A stretch of 64,000 nt of DNA from Microglena sp. YARC (lineage: Eukaryota > Chlorophyta > Chlorophyceae > Chlamydomonadales > Chlamydomonadaceae), in NCBI GenBank assembly GCA_022414725.1, contig CM039463.1:22205511-22269510 (forward strand), in the 5' to 3' direction. The position numbers and the translations under genes are program-made. Shown piece after piece: positions 22,701-32,754 of this stretch. Each line of letters opens with the position of its first letter. The first letter of the stretch is position 1. The notes under the pieces were generated by a model. The model saw only the letters and a list, made by a program, of their open reading frames with translations. It ran no database searches and was not told where the DNA came from.

Positions 22701-23163
22701 TGGCAAGCCCGCTGCTGCTGCTCCTACGCCTGCCCCTGTCAAGCCCGCTGCTGCTCCTCCTACAGCTGCCCCTGCCAAGCCCGCTGCTGCTGTTACCGAT
22801 CCTGCTGCTGTCGCCGCATCTGGCAAGGCCAAGAAGGAGGCTCAGGAGTGGATTGCAGATTGGAAGAAGAAGATGGCTGAGCCTGAGGCTAAGCCTGCTC
22901 AGAAGATGGTGGCTAAGTCTGAGGAGCCTAAGGCAGGAGGCTTTGTCGCCGGTATGGCCAACTTCTTTGGTTGGGGGCAGGCCATCACGCTGGACATGGA
23001 AGAGGAAGAGCCTTCTTCCCCTGAGCCCGCTGAGGCAGCTGTTGTAGCGAAGGCCCCTGCTGCTGCTGCTGCTGACCCTGGTGCATCTGACCCTACTGCT
23101 GCCAAGAAGGAGGCTCAGGAATGGATTGCTGCTTGGAAGAAGAATGTGGCTGCTGAGAAGTAA
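10787..23163 (+). CDS. TIC62: TIC62-like NAD(P)-binding protein of the chloroplast, 14 exons
   Basis: Exons: 10787-10887, 11051-11100, 11352-11452, 12466-12512, 13199-13385, 14685-14837, 15989-16100, 16863-16960, 17949-18002, 18378-18461, 18970-19122, 20129-20224, 20960-21064, 21793-23163. All phases agree, giving 903 residues. Residues 1 to about 50 resemble a transit peptide. An atypical SDR/Rossmann domain follows (about 85-325), with the nucleotide motif AGSTGRLG (88-95), [18 protein letters not shown] and [13 protein letters not shown] (244-256), as in TIC62. Residues 330-447 are a charged, Ala-rich predicted coiled coil. The tail (448-903) is Pro/Ala/Lys-rich with repeated GF-x-x-x-(L)FG motifs (475, 508, 548, 606, 830), AITL(G/D) followed by acidic residues, and [12 protein letters not shown] twice (794, 885). 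Plant TIC62 binds ferredoxin-NADP reductase through Pro/Ser repeats; this tail is different, so FNR binding is only a possibility. The N-terminal exons 1-3 are the least certain. Confidence 0.8.
11808..11960 (+). repeat. Intron-borne repeat shared with the CTR gene
   Basis: This segment of TIC62 intron 3 (CGGTAGTCCAAGCTCTCAGG, CGCAGTAGCGGTCTGCAAAA, CACGCCCCGTGGGAAGGCGT) is clearly related, in the same orientation, to 31191-31345 in intron 2 of the copper transporter gene. Confidence 0.7.
12111..12270 (+). repeat. Dispersed repeat family 6
   Basis: Shared words are TCTGGGCTGCTCACCATCTTCC and ACAGAAACCAGG(C/G)A, with related copies at 19135-19300 (plus) and 50696-50880 (minus). Both plus copies lie in TIC62 introns. 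Confidence 0.55.
12687..12812 (+). repeat. Dispersed repeat family 2 in TIC62 intron 4
   Basis: Shared core ATTGTTTGGGGTTCA and shared end CCTGGACTGTAAC. It is in the same orientation as the gene. Confidence 0.65.
12951..13192 (+). repeat. C-rich simple sequence before TIC62 exon 5
   Basis: CCCACC, CACCAC and C-tract sequence includes GTATCCCCTCTGCC-type tandem units (CACCACACCCAGTATC repeated). It supplies an extreme pyrimidine tract for the acceptor at 13198. Confidence 0.7.
14493..14636 (+). repeat. Dispersed repeat family 2 in TIC62 intron 5
   Basis: A full-length family-2 copy ends 48 bp before exon 6, in the same orientation as the gene. Confidence 0.7.
15791..15927 (+). repeat. Dispersed repeat family 2 in TIC62 intron 6
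   Basis: A full-length family-2 copy ends about 60 bp before exon 7, in the same orientation as the gene. Confidence 0.7.
16071..16318 (+). repeat. 69-bp tandem repeat carrying the exon 7 splice donor, four copies
   Basis: Units begin at 16071, 16140, 16209 and 16278. Each repeats the end of TIC62 exon 7 (CATTGTCCGACCAG) and its donor (gtacac or gtatat). Only the first unit is used in the gene model; reading on into the second reaches an in-frame TGA. Copy 4 is interrupted at about 16320 by roughly 235 bp of GC-rich DNA, and its remainder resumes at about 16556. Confidence 0.85.
16981..17216 (+). repeat. (GGAT/GATA)n minisatellite in TIC62 intron 8
   Basis: GGATGGATAGATAG-type units occur with a longer period (AGCTATATGGATGGATGG recurring). 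The tract is intronic. Confidence 0.85.
17604..17799 (+). mobile_element. hAT-like MITE, copy 4
   Basis: It lies in TIC62 intron 8 and runs from CACTGTTTTTTTTGGGGCTA to AAGATGAAACAGTG. The flanks GTGTTTGG and GTGTGTCA are only weakly alike, so this copy is probably older. Confidence 0.75.
18055..18112. repeat. ATATGAT-type repeat in TIC62 intron 9
   Basis: GATATCATGATATCATACTC, then CAGCATCATATAAAATGCCG, is related to the copies at 5195-5410 and 5866-5985. Confidence 0.6.
18761..18944 (+). mobile_element. MITE of a related subfamily in TIC62 intron 10
   Basis: It has the internal hallmarks AGCTTCTAGGCAGCTC and TGCCTAGAAGCTACC. Its outer ends are AGCTTTTCTTTTC and GGGAATGAAAGCT rather than CACTG and CAGTG. 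The ATPase-intron copies (43122-43312, 59308-59480) resemble this subfamily. Confidence 0.65.
19135..19300 (+). repeat. Dispersed repeat family 6 in TIC62 intron 11
   Basis: Related to 12111-12270. It is followed (about 19280-19415) by a tandem repeat of CTTGTCCTGACTGTATAAAG, six to seven units of about 20 bp. Confidence 0.55.
19791..19900 (+). repeat. Dispersed repeat family 2 in TIC62 intron 11
   Basis: An internally shortened family-2 copy in the same orientation as the gene. It is the fourth family-2 copy in this one gene. Confidence 0.65.
20829..20985 (+). repeat. 92-bp tandem duplication of the exon 13 splice acceptor
   Basis: The segment TTTCTACACTCGAA through (A)GCTGAGAAGGCTGC occurs twice, 92 bp apart. 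The downstream copy has a functional cacag|GCC at 20959. In the upstream copy (exon-like part from 20868) the AG is changed to cat, which kills the acceptor. Confidence 0.8.
21252..21455 (+). mobile_element. hAT-like MITE, copy 5, in TIC62 intron 13
   Basis: It runs from CGCTGTTTCTTTTGGGGGGT to AACAAATGAAACAGTG. The flanks GGGGTCTG and TTGGTCTG match at 6 of 8 bases. Confidence 0.75.
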
Positions 23164-24927
23164 GCGCTAGCTGTCTAGCCCATTCTATGATGGCTGCTGA
23201 GAAGCAATTGCTACCTGTGTTGAACATTCACGGATGGCGCTGAGAAGTAAGCAGTTGTTGTCTGGGTCGTTCCAGATTCTCACACATACATGCACTTGGG
23301 AGTCTGGTGATACTAAAGCCCGATATATACTGTCGTGCTTGCAAACATATTATTCCAGGTAGGTGAGCATTCTTGGGCAGCCAGAGTCAAGTAATACCAC
23401 TCTCCCACATGTGCAGTTTTGCTAAGGATGCGGTGCAACAGAGGCTAAATCACTGCCCCCTCGTTCTATAGCTATTTCGGACGGCCACCACTGAAGCGCA
23501 GAAGCTTTTAGTGGTCTGTATTTTGTGTGCCGTACTTCTATACCTGCAGATTTTTATTCCTCGGAAGTTGGATAGAAGATTTTGACGCCACCATAATGTA
23601 GATAGTGTCAGTCTTAGTATGTTTTCTGGTGGCCTAGCCGCCATAGTGTTTTTCGGTCAATCATAAATCCAAGTAAAGTGTCGGAACTAATGTAAGATGT
23701 ATCATGAAAAATTGGATGTGGATCCCAGCGCCAGAACTCGAGAAGAAGTTGTAAAGGAGACTGAGGAAACACCACGTCTTTCCTTACCGGGTTTGTTTAA
23801 TGCCGGTATGAAGAAGGGGGGCACATAGCCACTAGACCTTGCTATCTAAGATTGACTTCGTCTTCCTCCCACAAACGGTACTGAGGCACGTTCAGTTGTT
23901 CACTTCTGCAGGAAATCATTCTGAGAATAAGAATCATTGTTACAAGTGAAGGTCCTATACGCCGGCCATTCTGCATTTAAACTAGCAATTGTCTGCAGAA
24001 TACAATACGTCCTCCCTTGGAAATCAGTTTTATCAGTACCGGAAGTAGGATAAACAGGAGCAGCTATATTTCAGACTGGGTCACTGGGATGGCAAAACAG
24101 CCAGGGTGAGAGGGGGAGGGAGGGGGGGGGGCAGCAAGGAGTCCACTACCTGGGAGGCTGGGACTGGGACATCGCCACGAATCGATCCTTCATCATGGGG
24201 GGGCGGGGAGCCGTGGACCAGGCCCTCACCTTGTCGACCTTGAGGGTGGTTCTACGATCTTCGTGTTGCGTGACGCAGATTTTGGAAGTTCCGTTCTCCG
24301 TGCGACTCCGATCTCCGAGGAGAGATGGCTGGAACTTGACAGGAGGTAATTGTGCCGATGATCTGGTGGCCCCTTGCAGTCTGTACCCTGATCCTGACTC
24401 TGTGTGCGGGGCCCCCGCGAGCCACAGAACTTTCCTTTATATCTGTTTATGTTATTAATTTTTTATACCACCGTGCTTTAGACCGCTGTAGTCACCAGAT
24501 AAGCCAAAACTTGGCTTGCATGCAAGCTTGAGTCATGTGGAGCCTATCAGCCTATCAGGCTACTCATTGTATGCAGCAGGCGGAGGAAACATGGGTAGGA
24601 TAACACAGTTACACCATATCACTACTGAACGCAGCATGCAATCGAGTCGCATGGGTGATGAGTGTGAGACAGGGGACGTGTCCCGGGACAGTTAATCTTT
24701 TGGCTTGGCCCGCTTGGCCTTGTTCGATCCAAACCTCTCTAGTCCAAACCTACGGGTCCAAACCGTTTCAAACCGTCTCAACGGCCCAAACCAGAGTTTC
24801 AAACCGTTTCAAAAAACCTTATTTTGCCAATCAGGTTGATCACCCCGTTTCGCTTCGGACGTCGTTTACCTGCTTCTTGTACCCGCCTCCTCCTGCATTT
24901 TCTTCCGTACCAAGCTAAAGAAGAGGA
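23164..24927. other. Intergenic region after TIC62, no gene supported
   Basis: It begins with the TIC62 3' untranslated region, where GATGGC(T)GCTGAGAAG recurs and echoes the last codons. On the minus strand, 24330-24232 has an open 33-codon stretch with good splice signals (acceptor gttccag, donor AAG|gtgagg), and a possible terminal exon lies near 23911-23849. Their phases do not join, so I do not call a gene. About 24535-24660 resembles 21080-21210 (GGCTACTCA, then GCAGG(T/C)GGAG(T/G)A), a small dispersed repeat. Confidence 0.35.
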
Positions 24928-26993
24928 ATGCTATCCAAAACTCGCATGCCCCCTACTTCGAGCAACTTCCCACATTGCACCTCGGCCCGCCCCCTATCGA
25001 CCCTAACAGCCAGGAGATGGGAAGCGGCAACAACCCAGTGGGGCGGACATTTGGATAGGGAGCCTTCTTTCGAGTTACGTGCACTTCGTGCAAGGGATCT
25101 GAGCGCCTCCTGCTCGTTGTCACCTCGGCACGGAAGCCGCGGAAGCCTTCCCCTTAGATCTGGAGCAGTCCCCCTCCCCACCAAGAGGATAGAGGTGGTT
25201 GCAAGGGGGATCAGGGCGGTTGAGAATTTCGATGCCAGTTTTGAGCTTGAGCCAGAGAGTGAGGAGAAGTTGATAGGGCTGCTCAGCACTCCTGTGTTTC
25301 TGACCCAGGTCAGTAGGATGAAGGGGCATATGCACAAGAGTGTGTTTTGTGCATATGCTGACGTGTAAGTGTCATATGCATATGTGTGTGTGTGTGCAAG
25401 TGTGTGTGTGCGGAAGGAGACATGTGTGTGTGCATGAGCACATGTGCACGACTGCAAGTGCATGGGTACATTCGCATATCCATGCATGTGAGATGCAGTT
25501 GCTACTGCACATGCAAGAGGGCAAGCGTGTTCGCTTACCTCAGGTTCTCACACTGGCACAGCATTGTTGACTATACCGATGCATGCGGGCATTGCGAGCC
25601 ACTGTGGTTTCCCTTGCTAATAGCAGCAGCGTCTATGCAGCTCCTGGAGCCAGTAAGTAGGATAAGCCCCAATATTTGAGCAGTGCCTGAAAGCTATTTT
25701 TGCCAGATTATAAGTGCATTAGGTGCTCAAAATTTTACCACCCTCGGATCTTAACGTCTCCTCCACCATGTGTCCTGCAGGTAGCCAAGGAGACCCTGGT
25801 ACCTGATGGAATGACATTGGAATTCGAAGGAAGTATTTTCCAGCCCACCCCTTGGACTCCAAGCACACCTAAGGGCATGCCAAAGGAGTTTGAGAGGTGA
25901 AATCGGAGGTGCTGGTGCCTGCTGAAAAGCTGATCAGATTTGCCCTGTGGTATCCCATGGCTGAGTAGGATGGGGTGCCCTCCTGTAGTGTTTTATTTTA
26001 GGAAATAATATCCACGAGATCTAATGAGATCCATGAGATGTTAGTCAGATTAATGCCAATGCATTGTAGCACCATACTGCAAACATGCACTTGTACAGAT
26101 TGTATGTCTGCTACAGTCCAGTGGTAGCCAAATAGGCTAATAGAACTTGCAAAATCTCAGATAATGAAGATTTGCTCCAGATAACCAGGAGGGGCTAATT
26201 GGAAAAAGCATGTCATGAACTGGTCCCCAGTGAATCGTGAACTTGCTGTGTGCTTTAGAGGACCTGAGTTCGAGTGTTGTTCATATATTTTAGCTTGATA
26301 TTTTTTGTCAGACTTCTTCATTCATTTCAACAGATATTTCCGTCCTGCAAAAGATTCAGGGTTCATTGTCATCCTCACATTCTGACTACTAGCGACCATA
26401 TCAGTTATTAATCGTAACTTGTCCATAAGAGCCTTACATACTAATGCATTCTATCATCACCAGGCTGTAAACGTGCGCAGGTTCCTGGCGCCTAGCAGTG
26501 GTTTTAGGGTGATCGTTGTTCCTCCCAAATTCATGTTCAGCTACAACAAAGCACATCCCAGTCATCATAGTAATGCATTCTAATATCACCATGCCGTGGT
26601 CATGCACAGGTTCCTGGTGCCTGATCAATTTTCAGGGTGATCAATTTTCCTCCTAAATTCATGTTCAGCTGGAACATAGCACATCCCAGTCATCATACTA
26701 ATGCATTCTAACATCACCAGGCTGTAAATGTGCGCAGGTTCCTGGCGCCTGATAATCGTTTAAGGGTGATAAATGTTCCTCCTAAATTCATGTTCAGCTG
26801 CAACATAGCACATCCCAGTCATCATACTAATGCATTCTAACATCACCATGCCCTGGATATGCACAGGTTCCTGGCGCCTGACAGTGGTTACAGAGTGATC
26901 AACGTTCCTCCCAACTTCATGTTCGCTTGCGACATATCAAGTCCTACCCGCCTGTGTGCGGTCTTCCATATCGTCGATGCTTTCTTACCATAA
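24928..26993 (+). CDS. Unknown, possibly organelle-targeted protein with a tandem array of terminal exons
   Basis: I do not recognise this gene. Exon 1 is 24928-25308 (donor CAG|gtcagt, phase 0) and exon 2 is 25781-25896 (donor GAGAG|gtgaaa, phase 2). Four tandem copies of a last exon follow, starting at 26481, 26610, 26738 and 26867, each after an acceptor of the form g(c)rcag. Copies 1, 3 and 4 keep an open frame to their own stops (26583, 26840, 26993); copy 2 is broken. With copy 4 the product is about 207 residues, with copy 1 about 199. The first 90 residues are rich in Ser, Thr, Arg and Pro and may be a transit peptide. The conserved-looking part includes RIEVVARGIRAVENFDASFE, then LEFEGSIFQPTPWTPSTPKG, then the exon 3 motif RFLAPDSGYRVINVPPNFMF. 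Only one terminal copy can be used per mRNA, so alternative C-termini are possible. Exon 1 could start at a later ATG. Confidence 0.5.
26442..26945 (+). repeat. About 129-bp tandem repeat, four copies, each with a splice acceptor and exon
   Basis: The word TAATGCATTCTA recurs at 26442, 26571, 26699 and 26828, spaced 129, 128 and 129 bp. Each unit contains (C)AGGTTCCTGG(C/T)GCCTGA and the coding-like GTTCCTCC(C/T)AA(A/C)TTCATGTT. Confidence 0.9.
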
Positions 26994-29519
26994 TTGCATA
27001 GCCAGTTCATCAGGCGCTGGCTTCAATCGGCCGTCCGTCGCTGTATTGTTCGAGTTTTTTCAAGTCCTGTAAGCCTGTTGGCTACCCCTGTACTGCAAGT
27101 CTGCAACAGACATATATATACAGCCGCATTGAGTAGGCTTGTTCAAAAGTATCAGCCATCTTCTAAAAATTGCCACATATCAGCAACAATCTTTAACTGC
27201 TTGGGCGATATTTAGGGCTTACACATACGATGGCTCGTATTATGCATGGGTTATCATGTATTATGAAGCAATGACTCGGCACCTGTAAACTACTTCCATT
27301 TCCCCCTTTGGATCGTCAACTTAGCATGGGTGTTGGGGGCATGCCCCAACTGACAAGTACCCTACAGTACACAAGTCACCCCATACCCGAATGTATTGTT
27401 TCATCTAATCCCTCCATATGTGTACTTGGGGGGTCAGACTACCGTAGTAAGCATGATGTGCTACTCTGATGTTCATGTGTCGTGGGCACACACACAGACC
27501 TATATGTGTATGGACCCCCAGCCCGTAGCCCCCTAGATGAGCACATGACTCATTGCATGGAGACCCAACATCAAGAGAGTTGTGTTGTGGGGCCAACACT
27601 ATGGGCTTGTCTTGAGTTATCCCTGGCTTGTGTATGTACCGTATGAGAATATATATATACAAGTTATGTAATTATGATGATTACATTTGTTACATTGACG
27701 ATTATGCTTTTGAGAACATAAAGTGCTATGTTCTGATGTTTGGAATTGGAAATCTGCATGAGCGTATGTAGTTATGTTACCAGACTGGTGGAGTGGTGGA
27801 GCTCTGATAATTAAAACTGGAGTTGGTTGATTTAGTGTGTTCAGCTACGGTAGTGGCCTGTACTAAAGCGTTGGGATATAGTTATAGACCGTGAAAATTC
27901 TGATAACATAGATACCCAGCACCGTTGGATAATGAGGCCTGGCATGAACACGACGTATTCAATGTCAACTGGATGTGTCCATGACTGAACCTGGATCGTT
28001 TTTGAACAAAAATGATTTTCGCGTGAAAGGAACAGTTTAGAGGTGTGGGTACGGTATGTTGTCTTGCATTATGCATTTATGTAATTTGCATACTGTTTGA
28101 GTGCTCGTCTCCTCAAGAATCACGACTAGACAGCGGGAGATTCTAGAGAGTCTGGGCCTGTGCCAGCAAATTATGAGGAGGAAATTTGGCCCAAGCGTCT
28201 CATAATACCGTACTTCCTTGGCATCTCCTCAGCCCACGGTGCGCCCGGGACCCTGAAATACCCTGCGCATCGACAGTTTTGGAGATGCAAGCCTAAAACG
28301 ATTGTTCCAGCGGATAATGGAGAACGGAGGCAATACAATTTCTAAGCCTTGAGGCAAGGAGGAATACAGGTAAAATGAGGTCTTGAGTCTTGAATGCTAA
28401 GGGACGATATAAATCCACAAAACCTTAGTGCCCGAGTCGAGATCCTGATGTTGGACGATTTGCCCAGTGCCGCTGCTGCTGCTAATGATGATTTATTTAT
28501 TTATTTGTTTTTATATAAAGGCTGCTGCTACTGTTGCTGCTGTAGAAATCTGCGTAGAGCCGAGTTAGGGGCTGGCAAGGTGAACCTGACCTGGCTGCGA
28601 GTGCTCCTCGAGTGGCGCAGATGAGGAGATAGGATAAGCTCAGTGAACAGCACTCCTGGCAGCTACTGCGAGCGCCACAGAAGGTAGGCAATGAGGTGTG
28701 TCGCATAGAGAACGCGTCCTAGGACGTGGACCCGCGTGGACCTCAACGTCCTCACTCGGTGAAGGGCCGCTGTCGCCAGGCGCTCCTGCGGGTGCCGATG
28801 GGGGTACCGACTGCAGTCAGTCGCAGGTGTTGGGTACAGCCGGGTACAGTCAGCTCCCCTTGGCTCCAACAGTTGTCGTTTTCTGCGGTCCAAGTCTCGC
28901 CCCTGGTTCTCGGATCATCACCAGTCCGCGGACCTCGCCCGACCTCGCCCAACTGTAGCCTGGAGCTGCCTGGAGCTTGCACGAAGCCGTGCCTAGTAAA
29001 CAGATGTTGGGTCGAGCATTGCCGGAATATAAAGAATACCGATTTCCGAGATGGGGGCAGATGGAGGGGCAAAGGACAGGGACATAAATAAAGTGGGAGT
29101 TGGTACTAGTCCAACTCAAGTGCGAGCGGGGCAGGACCGGGGACAGGTGCAGGTCGCAGGTCGGGGGTGCAGGTGCAGGTCCTGGGCGCCAGGACACATG
29201 TGTGGCACGTGGCACGCAGTGTGATATGTGCCTGCCAGCTGCTGTCCTTGAGTGAGAGCCGCGGAGGTATGGATTATGGCTAACGACAGCCCCGAACGAC
29301 AGAGAGGGCCGATCAAGATCGCCTACCATTGAGTACCTTTTCCATGCCCCGTCCTATTCGACAGTCCAATGAAGACAGTGTTCATTTAATGTTGTCCGTG
29401 CTACTAACTTCAACAACTTACTACAATTTGTCCCCAATTACAACCCACAGCGCCCTTTCATCTCCTTTCTTAATTGCTGGCACATACGAGGCACAAACGC
29501 GAGTAGCCATCCAGGAGTC
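26994..29519. other. Intergenic, no gene supported
   Basis: It holds a family-2 fragment (about 27058-27105), AT-rich sequence, a (CTG)n patch (28470-28545) and a GC-rich block (28700-29330) with open frames on both strands but no splice logic. The GC-rich block may include the promoter of the copper transporter gene. Confidence 0.35.
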
Positions 29520-32500
29520 ATGTCCACTATGAATCTTCCACTGCTGTTGCTCAGCGTGATTTTTCTAGCGCGCTTTGGATGTTCACGCGAACTAGAATCA
29601 TTCCATGTTCACACATTTAGCCTGTCCGAGTTGCAGGTAAGTGGTAACCGTCGCAGTGGATACGATAGCTTAATGGGAAAGGCCGAGAGCGCTTGTCTCG
29701 CTCTTAGCAGGAGTATTGTTTTGTAACTCCTTATTGGTTTTTGACTGGCTGCAGTCCTCGATATGAACGTATCGATTGGTGGATTGTGCCTCGTGTCGGT
29801 CGGGCCATGTGACGTAGAGAGGTGGGGAGCATACCCCCCTCACCTGGCATACCCCACCCCACCCCACCCCACACACCCCTTGCTCGTATCTCCGTGCATC
29901 TGCCAGAGGTTTCTCCCACCCATAACCAGAGACCGGAAGGAGAAGATGATTAAATAGTGGTGCTTAAAAAGGGAGGGAAGGAATTTATATCATTTTAGGT
30001 GGACTTCAAGTAGTAGAAATCACAAATATCCAGCTAAGACCAAGATGGGTAAACCATAGGGTTTACAGTAACTATCACAACTGGACAGGGGCAGTGACAT
30101 ACTAATCCTGCCAGAGAACACCAGGACTTGGATTTCCCTCGAACACGCTAGCTACATACTATCTAGAATCAACTACTGTTTGAGAAAAGTGAGGTCGCCA
30201 TCAAGATGTATGCCCCACCCATGTATGGTACATGTTACGAACACTCCATCTCAAAATACATGAGCATGCTTGAACTGATACACTAATTTGTTTACAGGAA
30301 CCTAGCCAAGAACTTCGAGCAAAGCTTGAGGAAGCTGTATTTAACCATGGCATTTTTGCCGTGACGGATGCCTTTTATAGTGGCGCAGATGAGCTACCTA
30401 AGTTAGAAGAACGAACAGAGCAGCACCAGATTCACGCCAGCCGGAAGGAAGATCCCTTCGCGGGAGCGTTGTCAACTTTCATGCAATGTGCTGCCAGCGG
30501 GAAGTTGTCTGGGAAGCTCAAAGATGTTGTTCTTGACGATGGAAACATTCGTTCTACTCTTGCCATTGCCACCAATGCAAGTGTCCACTATCCACTACCT
30601 GAGAATGTGACACGTGAATGTCCAGCCCTGGCTCAGACTTCTGACAAGCTGCGTGAAGCTGTGGATTCAACAGGTGATTGAGCTGATTGTTGCTATCCAA
30701 CGTGGAAGATTTCATGGCTGTGCAGTTTACGCTGTTGTGTGGATGGGATGGACGAGCTTACATACTTGCACATGTTTCCAAGTACAGGGTTTAGTGAAAG
30801 AATGCTATGATGTTAAACAGTGTGACCTGGGAACGTTGTCCTAGATTCGATCTCAGAGCATGCTTCCACTTGATGTCATGACCTGCTGACATGACATAGT
30901 ATCTTTCCCCTCCCGTCCATGGTAGCTTATTCCCTCAGAATGTAGAACAAAAGTAGAGAGCACTCAACACTGCCGACCACCAAATCTTTGCCAACCACCT
31001 AATGTATCATTACGTGAATATGCCCTGTGCCCCTTTCTATGCAAAGTCGACTATGGACAGGCTCCTACAATCTCATAGCATACTAGCGATAATACCAATG
31101 AGGAAAATGCTTACAGAAGAGAATGTTTGCAATGAGAATTAAGAAAATGTCAACACTGTCGATAATATCCTATTGGGCATGCATGCAGGTGTGCTGTCGC
31201 GCGGTAGTCCAGGCTCAGGCGCAGTAGCGGTCTGCAAAACCAAAACACATAATTGTAAGCACTCTCCAATATGGTCAGTGGTGGGGATGGGAAGGTTCCT
31301 TCATCCTCACACCCCGTGGCAAGGCGTATGATTTTTTCTTTATTTTGCATGCAGGTCGCGCTTACGCTGCCATCCTAGACTCTCTGTTGCACCCAGAGCT
31401 GTCATCTGCCTCAGCACCCTATGAATTTCGGCGGCCGATATCTTCTGCTATGGAGAAGAGTGAGAGTTTGGAACACTTCCACGTTTTCCACGGCCCTAAG
31501 GAAGACATCCAAAACAGCAAGGATGGTGAGAATGCTGCAATTGAATTGCACACTGACATGGGTCTGTTCCTGGTGATGTCGGCTGCTGAGTACTTCAGCA
31601 CTAATGGACCCAACTCTCAACGCCTGGATCCTAACAATGGGAAGCCCGAATCAGGATTTATTCTCCAGCTTCCTGACGGGAGGATGGTGAAGCCGATTAT
31701 TCCTGACGGAAGCTTGCTGGTGATGAATGGTGAAGGGTGCACCCGCTGGTCCTGGCCAGGCCACTCAGCTGAGCAAGTGCAAGCATCCCGTGCCCCCCAC
31801 CCTGCCGCGCACGAGGTCGTACTGCCTCAGCTGAAGGGCATCTCCAGAGCATGGTTTGGCCGTATGTACCTCCCCCCCAGGAGTTCCCTGCTTGTGGACA
31901 CCAACATGAGCTTCAATGAGTACCGGCAACAGACGTATTCAGCCTTTCACGAAGGCACTCCTGATCTGGCCCTCACAACAGGCTGCTCACGAAATGCCAG
32001 AAAGCTAGCAGACGAGGATTTATGTGGAGCTAATGAGGTTTACTGTTGGATGTCATGTATTGCCTTCAGTAGCGACATCGGCTGTTCAAAGTCGGACGTC
32101 CAGTGCGCAGATCCAACAGGCGCGATTTGGCCGAATGAGTTCATTAATCCAGGCACTGGGGACCCAGACCACTGCTACGACTGTGGCTTGAGTTGCCCAG
32201 CCATTCCTGGAGGGAATTCCACGTCTCCTCCATCTCGCCCATCAACTGGCTTCTGCAACACGCGCCTTATTGCAATCAGCATGTGGATGACTGGGTTCCA
32301 GTTTTCTGGCAAGAGCACGGATCCCTGTGTCATCTATCTGTTTCCAGAGTGGGTCCTGGACACAAAGGTCAAATTTGCGTTTGCGTGTATTGGGACCTTT
32401 TTCATGGGAATTGCCTGCCTTTCTCTTGCTTACGCCATTGCAGTCATCAAGAGGAAGAGAAGGGCTTCTCATGTGCAGTCTGTCTGCCCGAATGTAGAGG

Positions 32501-32754
32501 AGAAAGGTGGGCTTGTTGGCACCCCCCCAGCACCTCCCAGTCAGCACAAGCAGATGAAGCTGCTGTGGGAACTCTTGATAGTATTGCTGTACGCTATCCA
32601 GATGACTCTGGCATACTGGCTCATGTTGCTTGCCATGACATACCAGGCAGAGCTCTTCATTATGACAGTTGCAGGGTTGGCAACAGGCTACTGGATTTTT
32701 AATTTGTATTTGGAGGAGGAGGAAGCTGAAAATAATGACCCATGCTGTGTATAA
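29520..32754 (+). CDS. 2OG-Fe(II) oxygenase-like / Cys-Met / CTR copper transporter fusion, three exons
   Basis: Exons 29520-29636, 30298-30673 and 31355-32754 (phases 0 and 1) give 630 residues. Residues 1-22 look like a signal peptide. Residues about 35-345 resemble the isopenicillin-N-synthase class of 2OG-Fe(II) oxygenases: FNHGIFAVTDAF, an iron motif LHTDMG (His230, Asp232), a distal His317 and a possible co-substrate Arg329. A cysteine-rich segment follows (Cys390, 395, 399, 408, 415, 438, 441, 445) that includes CWMSC, like the Cys-Met motif reported for Chlamydomonas CTR1 and CTR2. The C-terminal part is a CTR domain: MWMTGF (474-479), TM1 about 504-528, TM2 with Met588-xxx-Met592, and TM3 with Gly605-xxx-Gly609. 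It ends Cys-Cys-Val. The CTR part is expected to import Cu(I) as a trimer, with the oxygenase-like part outside the cell or in the lumen. Catalysis is unproven. The downstream exon is one open frame, so the fusion is not a splicing guess. Confidence 0.88.
31191..31345 (+). repeat. Intron-borne repeat shared with TIC62 intron 3
   Basis: Related to 11808-11960. Here it ends directly at the 3' splice site of CTR intron 2 and provides its pyrimidine tract. Confidence 0.7.

Noticed and set aside
21789..22832. Long open frames on the minus strand and in another plus frame opposite TIC62 exon 14
   Set aside because: They are shadows of the Pro/Ala/Lys-rich tail. The frame chosen joins correctly to exons 1-13.
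23849..24330. Possible two-exon minus-strand gene after TIC62
   Set aside because: Single exons look reasonable, but the phases (0 out, 2 in) do not match and no bridging exon was found.
24915..25487. 190-codon minus-strand open frame
   Set aside because: It overlaps exon 1 of the unknown plus-strand gene, whose exon 2 and terminal exons fit by phase. The minus frame has no such support.
28726..29329. GC-rich open frames on both strands
   Set aside because: Open frames are expected in GC-rich DNA. No domain, splice logic or conserved motif could be seen.
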